A stretch of DNA of 64,000 nucleotides from Gaeumannomyces sp. JS-464. Its lineage: Eukaryota; Ascomycota; Sordariomycetes; Magnaporthales; Magnaporthaceae. The notes under the pieces are model-generated. The model did not search any database and was not told the DNA's origin. It saw only the letters and a list, made by a program, of their open reading frames with translations. The translations under genes and the position numbers were made by a program. Below are positions 32,799-43,039 of the stretch, one piece after another (the first letter of the stretch is position 1; every line of letters begins with the position of its first letter). The stretch is taken from assembly GCA_002197995.1 (NCBI GenBank), contig NGZR01000001.1, forward strand, positions 5,208,001-5,272,000. The letters run 5' to 3'.

Positions 32799-34050
32799 TT
32801 AGCTTGGGTGTGTCCGCCCGAGTTTAGATCGAGAGCAGATAAGCCAAGCCCAGTGCCAGGGCGAAGCAGGCGGACGAGCCGCCAGTCCTGGACATGGCCG
32901 ATGCACCACTGTTGGGAGGCGAGGAAGTGTGGTAGTCGCGGCACTAGTGCTGGCGCTGCTCGGCTTGTTGCTGGTGGTGGTGGTGGTGGTGGAGGCGGCC
33001 GCGGCCTTTTCGAACTTCTCGACCACCCACTTTGTCGTCTCGCTTTCATACTTGTTGAAGTACGAGCCGTGCACGTCGGACTGGTTGCCCATGGCGCAGT
33101 ACCTGTCGCCCGTGTCGCACCAGGACCGCATGTTGGCCGAGTAGGGCGAGCACGCGGCGTTGTTCTTGCGGGGGAAGAAGCTGCTCTGGTTGGTGGCGGT
33201 GCCCGCGTTCCAGGACTCGCCCACGGCCCTGGTGGGGTCTCCGTAGAGGACAATTGCGACGACTGGAGGAATGGGATGGTTAGCAGACGGCATCAAGGAT
33301 TTGGGGCCGAGGCGGCCTGTCAGGCAGGCTATGCACTTACTGTTCTTCTCGTAGCGCGAGTCGAGTTTAGGAGTCGAGGGGAATCCCTCGCTGGACGTGC
33401 CGCAAATCAGATCGCCCACAGCCTGTGCGCCCTAAAAACCAAAAAACGGTAGAGTCAGCAATCGAGTTATTTCCCATACGGCGGCTGCAGAACAGGGGTG
33501 CCGACCAGTGCATTGCACCGAGATGCAGGGGTTGCCATTAGGGATGCCATACCTGCGAATAGCCCAGCAGTGCCATTCTGTTGTTGGGGCACTTCTTCGC
33601 ATAGTCTTCGACCATGGACCTGAGCTTCGAGGTCCCATTTCCCACGCTGAGGTTGTAGTCGATGAAGGTAGCCGGGTAGTCGATGGCCGTGACCCTGCTG
33701 TCCTTGATCTTCTGGGTGATGTTGCCCGCCACGACGCCCATCCTGCCCAGGCCTGGCTGCTCGTTCGAGCCGCGGGCCACGAAGATCTGCAGACCGTTCA
33801 CACAGTTGGTAGGCGAAGCGGTAGGAACTGATCCGGTCGTCGTCGTTGAGCTCGTTGTGGAGGTGGTGAATGTGGAGCTCGTCGACGAGGTTCCGGTAGT
33901 GGTTGAGGAAGAAGTCGTAGTAGTAGTTGTTGAGCTCGAGGAGGTCGAACTCGACGTTGTGGACGAAGATGTCGTTGTGGTCTGCGCCGCGATGGGGGCG
34001 GCGGCCAGCAGCAGGCTCACGCCTAGGGAAAGAAGCGAAGAACGGACCAT
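32799..34050 (-). CDS. Cutinase-family serine esterase with Ser/Thr-rich N-terminus
   Basis: Start ATG 34050. Exon 1 34050-33553; intron 33552-33432 (121 nt, GTATGG..TTTTAG, phase 0); exon 2 33431-33341; intron 33340-33263 (78 nt, GTAAGT, GCTAAC, CTCCAG, phase 1); exon 3 from 33262. A signal peptide (about 1-22) is followed by a Ser/Thr-rich linker to about residue 80, then the alpha/beta hydrolase: FVARGSNE, nucleophile motif GYSQ-G split by intron 1 (Ser165), Asp in CDTGDRYC and His in DVHG. These fit cutinase/acetylxylan esterases acting on cutin or xylan acetyl esters outside the cell. As read, exon 3 ends at 32799. One base lost near 32926-32933 hides a GPI-type tail (NSGASAM..FALALGLAYLLSI) ending at 32824; with it the sum is 1029 nt. 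Confidence 0.85.
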
Positions 34051-35423
34051 GTTGTCGGCTTTGTTCCGGACTTTGGGACGGGGGATGTGTTACAGGCGAG
34101 AAGCGGCCCGGAGGTTAGGGTGGAAGATGAGGGAGGAGAGAAGGGGTGAGGAGGAGAGACAAGGCATCGCCGCCTGGATGCCGGGCAACAAGGCCCTTAT
34201 TTGAACCCGGGCGGCCATGGAGGAACAAGGCATCATCGATTCCCGAAGGCCGCTGGGATGCATCCTGACGACGCGGGCGGAGTTGGCGCAAGAATCCCCT
34301 CTCCCAGATCCATCGATTCTGGATCCATTTCCCTTTCCATTTGCGGACAACCGCCCGCACTCCCGCAGCGAAGCGACGCGGCCACCAAAAATAGGGCGCC
34401 TAAATGGAGCCGGCAACAGGGGTCGGTGGCGGGCATTGGTTCCCAGGCCCCCCAGCCACCCGGCGGAGACCCGGCAAGGCTTGGGCACGTGTCAGTCCCT
34501 GACGCGGCCCTGAACTCTGGATTCTTGGGGCCTTCGATATTTCCCCGCACAAGCTGCCGAGTTGGGGCAACAAGTCCGGTCGAGATGCGTCAAGCGGCGG
34601 CCGTTCTATCGGTGCCGATTGCCGGGTGCCACGCCAAAGGGAAGGTCGCAACAATTTCCCAGCCTCCAGCCTTGTAGAAATTCCCTCGCCCACGACTTCT
34701 TCCAGACGCAGACGGAAAGTTCATGGCCCCCGCCTTTTGTCGCATCCAAGCTTCCAAATCGGGCTCCGAAATCGCTGCATTGACTCGATCTGCCGCCAGC
34801 CACATTTGGGGCTGCCCGGGCTCCAGTGCCAGTGGGGTTGTCTGGTGTCAAGAGGTCTCAATTGCTACTGCTAAAAACAACATGATCCGAACTTGGCTTT
34901 GAAAGTGCAACCCCTGGGCCGAGAGTGCCGGTGATTTTCCTGCTCCCATGTCCAGCCAACCCTGCAGCGTCTAGAGATGTTCCCAGATGAGGCTCCCGAC
35001 CATGTTTAGCCTTTCGGCGAGGTCTCAACTGCCGGCCATAGGTAGCCTCGCAAAGTGTGAGGTTGAGGCTCGTGTGCGTGCAACATCGCCAGTCTGCTTA
35101 CCGTCCCAATTGGGAGTTGATACTGTCGCGAACGGTTCCATTCTTATCGACGAGTCACTTTGATGAGTCACGCATCTCCAAGTCGCAAGCTCTCCTCGGT
35201 TCACTATGACTTGATGCGGGGAGTTGGGGACGTGCAGAGCATTCACCCGCGGATGGGGTGAAAGATAAGGTTGGGAGAGAAACGGCTCATAAGACCACGA
35301 GGCTTCGGCCTCCTAATCAATTAACCCATTGCTGAGCAGTTACACTCACCAGCGCCAAACCGGGCTCATTGTGAAGCCATCGCAACGGCCGCTTCAAAGC
35401 CCTCAAGAACAGCCCAGTTAAAA
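34051..35423. other. Divergent intergenic region
   Basis: 1.4 kb between divergently transcribed cutinase-family and methyltransferase-like genes. Open frames on both strands at 34200-34870 lack motifs and overlap each other. No gene is called; it should contain both promoters. Confidence 0.45.
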
Positions 35424-36376
35424 ATGGCAGACGAAACACCCGCAGACGTCCTGATCCCAGCCTCGTGCGCCCATCAAATCGCCCGCTACTCCCCCTGCCC
35501 CCTGACCCGTCCATAGAAGTGGCCCAAGCGAGGCACCGCATCAACGTCGTCAACGCATTCGCCTCCATCACCCCTGCCGCGCGCCCCCACAACAACCACG
35601 CCGCCAGCCGCCCCCGGCACCCGCTTCCTCGAAATAGGCTGCGGCCAGGGCAACTGCACCACCGTTCTCGCATTCGCCGCCGGCCCCCGCGGGTCCGTGA
35701 CGGCCATCGATCCGGCCCCGCCCACGTACGGCGCGCCCTTCACGCTGGCCGACGCGCAGGCCGTCGTCTCGGCGTCCGAGGTCGGCCCGCGCATCGCCTG
35801 GCACAACGACACGTCCCTGGACGGGCTGCTGGCGACCGCCGGGCCGTCCGCGTCGTGGGACGTCGCCGTCCTGGTCCACAGCAGCTGGTACTTCCGCGCG
35901 CCCGACGCCCTGGCCGGGGTGCTGTCGGCGCTGCGCGGCCGCGTCGGAGCCGTCTGGCTGGCCGAGTACGCCCTGCAGGCCACGCGCGCCCGGGCCTGGC
36001 CGCACGTGCTGGCCGCCCTGGCGCGGGGGTCGCTCGAGGCGCACAGGGCGGATGGAGCCAGCGGGGAGAACATCCAGACGCCGCTGAGCCCCGCCCAGAT
36101 CAGGGAGGCGGCCGCCGCGACAGGGTGGGAGGTGGCCGGCGAGAGGGTCCTGGTGCCCGATGAGGGGCTTTTGGATGGTGGGAGGCCGGCACCGTGGTGG
36201 GCAGCGGCTTCCTGGTGGAGATGGACGCCGCCGGCATCCAGAACGAGCGCTTCAAGGTAGTGCTGCGCTCCGCCCGAGACGCGACCATCGCTGCGGCGCA
36301 CGCGGCAGGAGGCGTGAAGAAAGTGCAAACGATGGATGTCTGGGCTGTTGCGCTCAAAGAGAAGTTGGAGACGTGA
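35424..36376 (+). CDS. SAM-dependent methyltransferase-like gene, intronless, with apparent frameshifts
   Basis: ATG at 35424, stop 36374-36376. The readable core has the Rossmann motif I FLEIGCGQGNCTTVLA, an acidic residue in VTAIDPAPP, then a SSWYFRAPDAL segment, AEYALQATRARAWPHVLA, and NIQTPLSPAQIREAAAATGW. This resembles a fungal class I SAM methyltransferase family. The substrate is unknown. Three frame changes are needed: about 35495-35510 (one base lost), about 35582 (one gained or two lost), about 36175 (one lost, GGTGGGAG). Net correction gives 954 nt (317 residues). No substitution-type stop is needed. A 24-base A tract starts 16 nt after the stop. It may be an active gene with sequencing indels, or a decaying or retroposed copy. 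Confidence 0.66.
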
Positions 36377-36392
36377 CGAAATTGACTAACAC

Positions 36393-36416
36393 AAAAAAAA
36401 AAAAAAAAAAAAAAAA
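36393..36416 (+). repeat. A24 homopolymer just after the methyltransferase-like gene
   Basis: An uninterrupted run of A starts 16 nt past the stop codon, followed after CACCGTTTCTGTC by a run of T. This is unusually close to a stop codon for a fungal 3' UTR. Confidence 0.9.
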
Positions 36417-36669
36417 CACCGTTTCTGTCTTTTTTTTTTATTTTCTTTCCTAGTACTAACAATTCTAAAGTAGCAATATCCGTCTAACAAAGGCATTTGC
36501 ATACAACTGGCAATAGAGCACACGAGATTGGTTACAAGCCATGCCGCTAGGGTATTCCTTCCATACGCTCTTCAAATATAAAACATACGCTTTTAAATCT
36601 CTCGATCCCACTCAACTCCTCTGGCAAGGAAGATAGCGAGATTGTCATTTCTCACTTTATAACGACTCT

Positions 36670-39415
36670 TCACGCAGCAGGCCCAGCACCGCCAAGCTCC
36701 GAGATATCGGCCACCTCAGTCATGCGCAGAGCCTCATGCACGTCGTCCACAAAGTGGTCTTCTCCGCCAACAAGCTTGACAATGCCAGACGAGACCATGA
36801 GGCGCCAAACCTCGTGGTCTCCCCGTCTCCAGGGACCGCGGCTGAAGAAGACACGCACGCCCTTGTCACTGTATCCCTTGACGATCTCCTCGAGGACTTG
36901 GGTCCCCGAGCCGTCCAAGCTTGTGACACCGTGCATGTCAAAGATGACGTTTTTGTTCGAGTCCTCGCGCCGCAGCCGCGGGAGAGCCGGGTGGGCCTTG
37001 CTGGTGCCGTACAGCTCGAGGCGGCGCAGTCGCGTCTTCAGCTCGCCCGTGTTGGCAAAGGTCAGAGGCTCGGGAATCTTGACAATTAGGCAGTTGTCAA
37101 AGAACTCCAGCCTCTCGGGGTGCTCCTCTGCGTTCTCAAACCGGTTTGTGCCGGGGATCCGACCGAGAATCTGGATGCGAGGGCGGGTCGAGTGACGGAT
37201 GACAAGGAGCAACGACAGTCCGATTCCGATGGCGATGCCCATATTGAGAGAGAAGAACAACGTGGCCAGGACGATGACGAACATAAGGCCCAGCTCCTGC
37301 CACGCCCGGATGCGCAAGAAGAAGAAAATGTCGTGAGGGGCCTCCTCTATGAGCGACCAGGCAACAACACTGATGAGGGAGGAGAGAACGGGTTTCTGAA
37401 GACCTTGTCAGCAATGAGGACGTCAATATGGACGGATACCCGGGCTCACGCCCCGGGTCGGGAGCAAAACTTACGGGAAGATAGTAGAACCACTGCAAGC
37501 CAAACAGGATGACCATGAGCGAAATGAGGCTGATGAAGAGCGAACTCATCGGCGTCTTTCCTCCAGTCGACCGATTAACCTTGCTCCTCCCGTATCCGCC
37601 AAACGCCGGCAGACTCATGAAGCAGGCACCGACGAGGTTCGCGGCGCCCAGCGCTATGAGCTCCCTGTTCGGACTCAGCTGGATGCCCGGGAAGATGTCC
37701 TGGCCCCCAGGCTCTTGGCGGCGACCGAAGACTCGAAGAAGCCGAGGAGGGCGATGAGGAACGAGGTGCTCATGGCTTCGCGGATGTGAGAGATGTGCGA
37801 GGGCTGGAACGGCCAGCGGAAGGCAAAGAGGCCCGTAGCTCCCTTGACCTCGCCCAGGATGTGCACGCCTTGGCTTTCCCAGTCGAAGTAGTAGGCGAGC
37901 CAGGCTGAGATCACGACCACAAGGAATCGGTCCGGGATGTAGGGCGACACCAGGGTACCTCGCTGCAGGCGACGCTTCATTTCCCTGGAGGTGACGGCGT
38001 TGTTAGCACGGGGTTCGCCCTTCCCTCCGGGACCGACCCTTGAGTCCGACGAGAGCCATTAATTATCTGCAAAGTTTCGCTTACCTTGCCAGCATGATCA
38101 CGGTGAAGCTGACCCCAGCCACTATACAGGTCAGTTTGTGCGCCTTGCCCAGGTTGTTGACTATGAACCTGATCTTGTCCATGGGGCTACCGTGGCCCAC
38201 ACCGGGCTTGTTCGCGGCCACCCTGTTGAGGCCCAGTTCGGGAATGAGCTGGTCTACGGCAATGACTACGCCAATGGCGGAGATGAATCCACGGAGGAAC
38301 GGACGGGACAGAACACTGTCGAGGAAACCAAGACGGGCTAGACCGGCGATGAAGACGGTGGCAGCGGCCAGACCACTCGCGATGCCGCAAATCTTGGCCT
38401 GCATGACGGCGTCATCGTCGCCAGAGCCCGGCGCATTGTGATCTATGCTAGACTTGACAATGCTGCCGACCAGGAGGGACCCGGCAGCCTCAGGCCCGAC
38501 GATCATCTGGGGACAGCTACCCAAGAGCGCGTACACGAGCGGATTGAAGACGAAGGCGTACAGGCCGTTGATTGGCGGGACATGTGCGAGGTTGTCGGCG
38601 AGCGAAAGCGCCATGGGCAGGTACATGCCCGCGATGGTCACTGCGGCGACAAAATCGCCTTTGAGATAGGAGCGCTTGTACTGGCTCATCCAGGTGACGC
38701 AAGGGATGTAATACGATAGGTACCTGGCAATCGGTGAGAGAAAATTGTCAGTATCGCTCGTCTCAGTCAAGCAGCTGCTCGCCTAGTAAAGGCGCAGCTG
38801 CACGGCCGAAGCCACGGCTAGAATTGGTGGCCAATCATACATCAACGTGGAGTCCTTGATTCCGTGCTGCTCGGCGAGGGCCCTCGAGTTAGCCATCTTC
38901 TTGCTCCTGATGCGCTTTGCCCAATTCCTCTTCCAGTTGGGGTCACCGGCAGCGTCCGCTGCCGTCCCAGTGACCCCGTCCTGGAGAAGCGCAGAAGACT
39001 CGGAGGGGGTGATGGACGGGACGGAGCTCAGGATGCTTGTCGTCGGGCTGGAGGGACGCGGAGAGAAGGTGCCGTGGTTGCAGGGGCCCTCGTGTACCTG
39101 CTCTCCGCGCAGGAGGCCTGTGGCCTCAGTCGGGGCACGCTTGCCCACAGGTCTCTGCTCGCTGGGCCCGGCGTTCTGGCGCCTCGCCGACGCGGGCTCG
39201 TCCGCCTTGTCGTCGCATTCGCCGCCGGTGGTCGCGTTCCGCGCCGCACCGCTTCCATCGCTGCTGCTGCTGGATTGGGGGCGGGTATAACTCTGCCGAA
39301 GGCCGCTCGGGTTCACAGGGGCGTGGGTGTTGACGCCGCTGCTGGCTCCGCCGGCGCTGTTGCGTGCTTGGAGAGGAGGTCGAGGGCCAGAGCCAGGGCC
39401 AGGGCCGGAGGTCAT
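36670..39415 (-). CDS. SulP/SLC26-family anion transporter with STAS domain (four exons)
   Basis: Exon 1 39415-38841, intron 117 nt (GTATGA..TTGCCAG), exon 2 38723-38085, intron 100 nt (GTAAGC..CTCCAG), exon 3 37984-37475, intron 79 nt (GTAAGT..CTTCAG), exon 4 37395-36670. The product is about 816 residues. A Ser/Pro-rich cytoplasmic N-terminus of about 190 residues precedes the SulP core (YLSYYIPCVTWMSQYK, MYLPMALSLADNLAHVPPIN, VGPEAAGSLLVGS, SPNRELIALGAANLVGACF). A C-terminal STAS domain follows (FANTGELKTRL, VIFDMHGVTSLDGSG). The substrate could be sulfate or another anion; the N-terminus resembles fungal YPR003C-like members. One base is missing from a C5/G5 run at 37704-37708; with it the exons sum to 2451 nt. 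Membrane location is inferred from the family. Confidence 0.88.
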
Positions 39416-40942
39416 AATTACCGGCGTCTAGGCAGGCACAGCACGGTCGTGGGAGCGAAGTCTAAATGCGAATTGAGCGCGATAAAAAGAGGTCGCAGCA
39501 AGACGAATCCAGTTCGGGTGATATCGACTCGTTTCGGTCCACCGCCAGACACAGATGGCAGAACTGCGATACAGCGACTGGGCGCGGGGAGGCAAGGTTT
39601 ACACTGGTCGCAGCGAGTCCAAGGAAAGGCGAGACGGAGACCGGCCAGGCGCAGAGTTGACTCAAGATTCGAGCACAGTCTTCGCCGGATGTCGTGGTTC
39701 CGGGTCGGAGTCGAGGATAAAGAGCGAAGGACAAGGCGGCGGCCGGGCGTGCCGACGAAACCCGACTGTAGCCAGGCACGAGAGGAATGCAGGAAAGATA
39801 TGGGGACTGATGCAAAGACTGTTCGTATAGATATGTGTCTACGGTTGTTTGGGGGTTTGGTGATGCGAAGCCCGCTCTGTGGCAGCCGGCATCGTATTGG
39901 GAAGTTGAGGGCGGGACGGAACGGCACTTGAGAATATGAAGCTCACGATGGCGGCAGAGGACTTGCCTCGGTCTTGAGCGACAGCCAAAATTAATTCACA
40001 CCGCGAGAGACTGAACGGGTCCAGGCCCACTGTAGCATCTCGAGAGTGGGGGGTTTGGTGCTGGGGTTCAGAGGCACCAGGGGTGATGCGACCCCTTTCT
40101 TTTTTTTTTTCGTTACCAATGCCATGACGACATGTCCCAGCCAGCAATCCCGGCCCAGGAGCGCTTGCGCCCAATTGCGGCGAGTCTTACCCCACATGCG
40201 CCCGCGTTGGCGCACCGCACGTGAGCCGGAACAAAAGCCATGACCAATCGTCGCGGCGTGGTTGGTTCTGCGTCTTCAATCCGCCGCTCCGGTGTCGGGA
40301 TCGTCGCACTAAGCGTGGCCCAAGTCAGGCGCGCAGCGCGAGGAACAGCAGTTCACGACACGAACCTTAGCTTACTCTAATCCGCGCACTAAAGCGACCC
40401 CGGTTTCCTCGCGCGCCTGGGACTGAGGCATGTTCCTGCCATGAACCCTGATTCACGTTGGGGTGACGGTTGGTTCGGTTCATGCTGTGCTCGTGCGTCG
40501 AGGTCGCTTGTGCCGCGGGCGACGAGGCATGCCGTGGGACCACAGGTATTGTCGGCCACGTTGGATGGATCATTGTGTCTAAGGCCAGGGTTTCCAAGAC
40601 TCAATTATGTGTAATGCCAATGATGACCTCGAGTCTCTAGCCGCAAAAGGACAGGCCCTGGGTTTGGCGTGTACGTAAGGCAATGCGACATTCCACACTG
40701 GCGAGATTGAGTGAACTGCGGCCTGGCTCGCTAATTGTTGGGCGTCAGCCGCCGCTAAAAGCAACTTGGGATAATGCCCAAGCCCTGAACGGCTAACCCT
40801 CCCCGCGCTCCCACCCCGTGGTAGAGGATCCCATAATATCGTTCCTCAAGAACAATCGCTGCATTTGATATGACATTCCCCCCAGGGTAGATCACACTGC
40901 GGATTCTCTCAGCTGACACCATAAATCAGGCACCGTCCAGCC
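39416..40942. other. Divergent intergenic region
   Basis: 1.5 kb between the start of the SulP gene (minus) and the histidine-kinase-like gene (plus). A T-rich homopolymer lies at about 40098-40110. Open frames at 39418-39931 overlap on both strands and lack motifs. No gene is called. Confidence 0.45.
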
Positions 40943-42845
40943 ATGGATCTGGCGGCGACCGACGACATCGACGTCGAACATCCGTCGCCTGGCGAAAACG
41001 AGGGCACAACGTCGCAGTGGCAGCCGCCGCGCATGGACGACTTGTTCGACCACTCCCCCATCCCTGCCCTCGTCCTGTCCCCGACGTACCGAGTCGTACG
41101 TGCCTCGGGGAGCCTCCTGCGCGCGTGGGGCATCTCCCCCTCCGCCGCCCCCACCCCGCCTGCAGGTGGCCTCGGCTCCGCCGACGTCTTCGACCTCCTG
41201 GCCCAGCACGAGGGCGGGTGGGATGCACCGCAGACGGCCCTGCTGAGGCGCTGGCTCGAATCGGCCTTGCTCAAGAGGTCGTGTTGTGATGTGCGCGCTG
41301 TGCTGTCCCGGCCTGGCAGCGGGGGCGCGCAGGGGCTGGACGCTGCGCGTGGTGCCCGTGTTTAGGGGCGACGAGCTGCTCTCTTTTGTTCTGGAGTGGC
41401 AGCCAGAATGCAAAGACACGGTGAGCGCCCGGTCGGTCGACGACAGGGAAGTGTACAAACTGGTCAAAGGAAATCCCGACACAATGGCCCTTGTCTTGAA
41501 TGATGATGGAATTGTGACTTGGTCTTGCACGAGCACTGCCATGAAGCTTGGCTGCGGCAGGGAGGAGGTTCTCGGCCAGCACTGGACCACGCTATCAGGC
41601 TTGCGCGAGGACGAGGTGTCTTCGCGCAACTGGATATCCCGACGGGATGATCCTAAGAGGGGCTTTGGGCCGAGGTTCAGGAGCTATCAATGACGCGAGA
41701 TGGGTCGGACTCATCTGGACAATACGAAAGGCTCCTCGTCATCCGCGATCTCACCAAACAGCTGGTAATGGAGCGTAAGCTGCAAGAGACGCGCCGCGAG
41801 ACCGCGAGCCTGCTCAGCAGCCAGGACTCCGTCCACGAACCAACGCTCATGAAATCGGCCGTTGACGCTGTCGGCATCGTGCGCAAGATCGTCAAGGAGG
41901 AGAGCAAACATGCTTCTCAAAGAATCAACATCGAGTTCGGGCACGACATCCCACCGAGGCTGCTGGGGAATCCAGTCGAGTTCGCGCAGATAGCTCGGCC
42001 CTGCCCTGGTCAGCAACGCCGTTGAATACAGCGGCGAAGGCGAGGACATCAGCGTCCGCCTGGACACCATCTTCCATGACCCGGGTTCTGTGGCCCTGAG
42101 CCTCAGGGTGGCCGATCAGGGAATCGGAATCGACAAGGATGCCAAAAAGACACTCTTCACCACCCGCGCCCCTTGCCGGCACACGGCCAGCGGCGAAGCC
42201 ACCCGCGGCCTCAGCCTCTATCTAGCCGACGAGACGGCCCGTGAGCTGGACGGCTGCATCAGCTTTGGCCCCAACGATGCCGTCGGCAAGGGCACCGTCT
42301 TTCGCGCCCAGGTCAAGCTCGCCCGCCTCCCGACGGACCCGCCCTGGATGCCGCCCCCGTCGGAGGTGGGCCGCGCGCCGCTGCCGCTCATCGAGTGGTT
42401 GACGGGCGACAGGAGGGCACACATCGAAGCCATCGCCCCACGCACGAGGATACTTTTCGTTGATGACAATACGATCAATCGGAAGGTGTTCCAGAAGCTT
42501 GTTGGCAAGATCGGCTTCATTGACCTGGATGTGGCCACGAATGGGCAGGAAGCCGTGGATACATTCCTGGCCAATCCGCTCAGTTACGACATCATCTTTA
42601 TGGATCGCTGTATGCCGGTTATGGACGGCATTGAAGCGACGAAGAGGATTCGCAATGCCGGGTTCTTAAATGTTCCAATAATAGACATGAACCCACGAGG
42701 CAAGGGTGATCCGACCCAGGTCGAGGCGGGAAAGCGTGCGTGGATAACAAAGCCGTTCAATTTGGAAGCCCTGGCACAGACGATAATGGACTGGGTTCCG
42801 AAGGAGAGAAAGACCTGGCCAGTAGTTGTCAATTCTAGAATATAG
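40943..42845 (+). CDS. Hybrid histidine-kinase-like gene lacking an H-box, with apparent frameshifts
   Basis: ATG 40943, stop 42843-42845, no introns evident. The order is a PAS-like segment (FDHSPIPALVLSPTYRVVRA), a second sensor segment with EEVLGQHWTTLSGL, and an ATPase region: N-box LVSNAVEYS, G1 VADQGIGI, G2-like GLSLYLAD, GKGTVF. A receiver follows (ILFVDDNTINRKVF, IIFMDRCMPVMDG, final Lys in ITKPF). Two-component systems signal by His-to-Asp phosphotransfer. Here the usual phospho-acceptor H-box (HEIRTP-like) is absent between LQETRRETASLL and the N-box, and the receiver Thr/Ser position is Asn (DMNPRG). Three indels are needed: about 41321-41325, about 41665, about 41991. The corrected length is 1902 nt (633 residues). 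It may be a degenerate or noncanonical sensor. Confidence 0.7.
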
Positions 42846-43039
42846 GTCTCTTTATTTTCCATCTATCACGCAAGATCTCTTTATGGAGCGGCAAATTAGG
42901 TATCCATAATATTTAGTAACCGTTTGTGCAAACATCATATGTCCCGGTACCTGCCAGTCACGATATCGCCCCTGAGATGGGTGACCGTCTACTTTAAGAT
43001 TTATCCATGCGTCCAAGATGCCATCCCATTCTTGAACGA
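42846..43039. other. Convergent 3' spacer
   Basis: A short gap between the histidine-kinase-like gene (plus) and the Rad26-like gene (minus). Nothing is recognised. Confidence 0.5.

Noticed and set aside
31600..34100. A coordinated effector cluster of the TNT-domain and cutinase-family genes
   Set aside because: Two convergent secreted-enzyme genes are not enough. There is no shared promoter or repeated module, and the neighbours are housekeeping or signalling genes.
33000..36330. Long open frames antisense to the cutinase, methyltransferase and SulP genes
   Set aside because: They mirror the GC-rich third positions of the real genes and carry no motifs.
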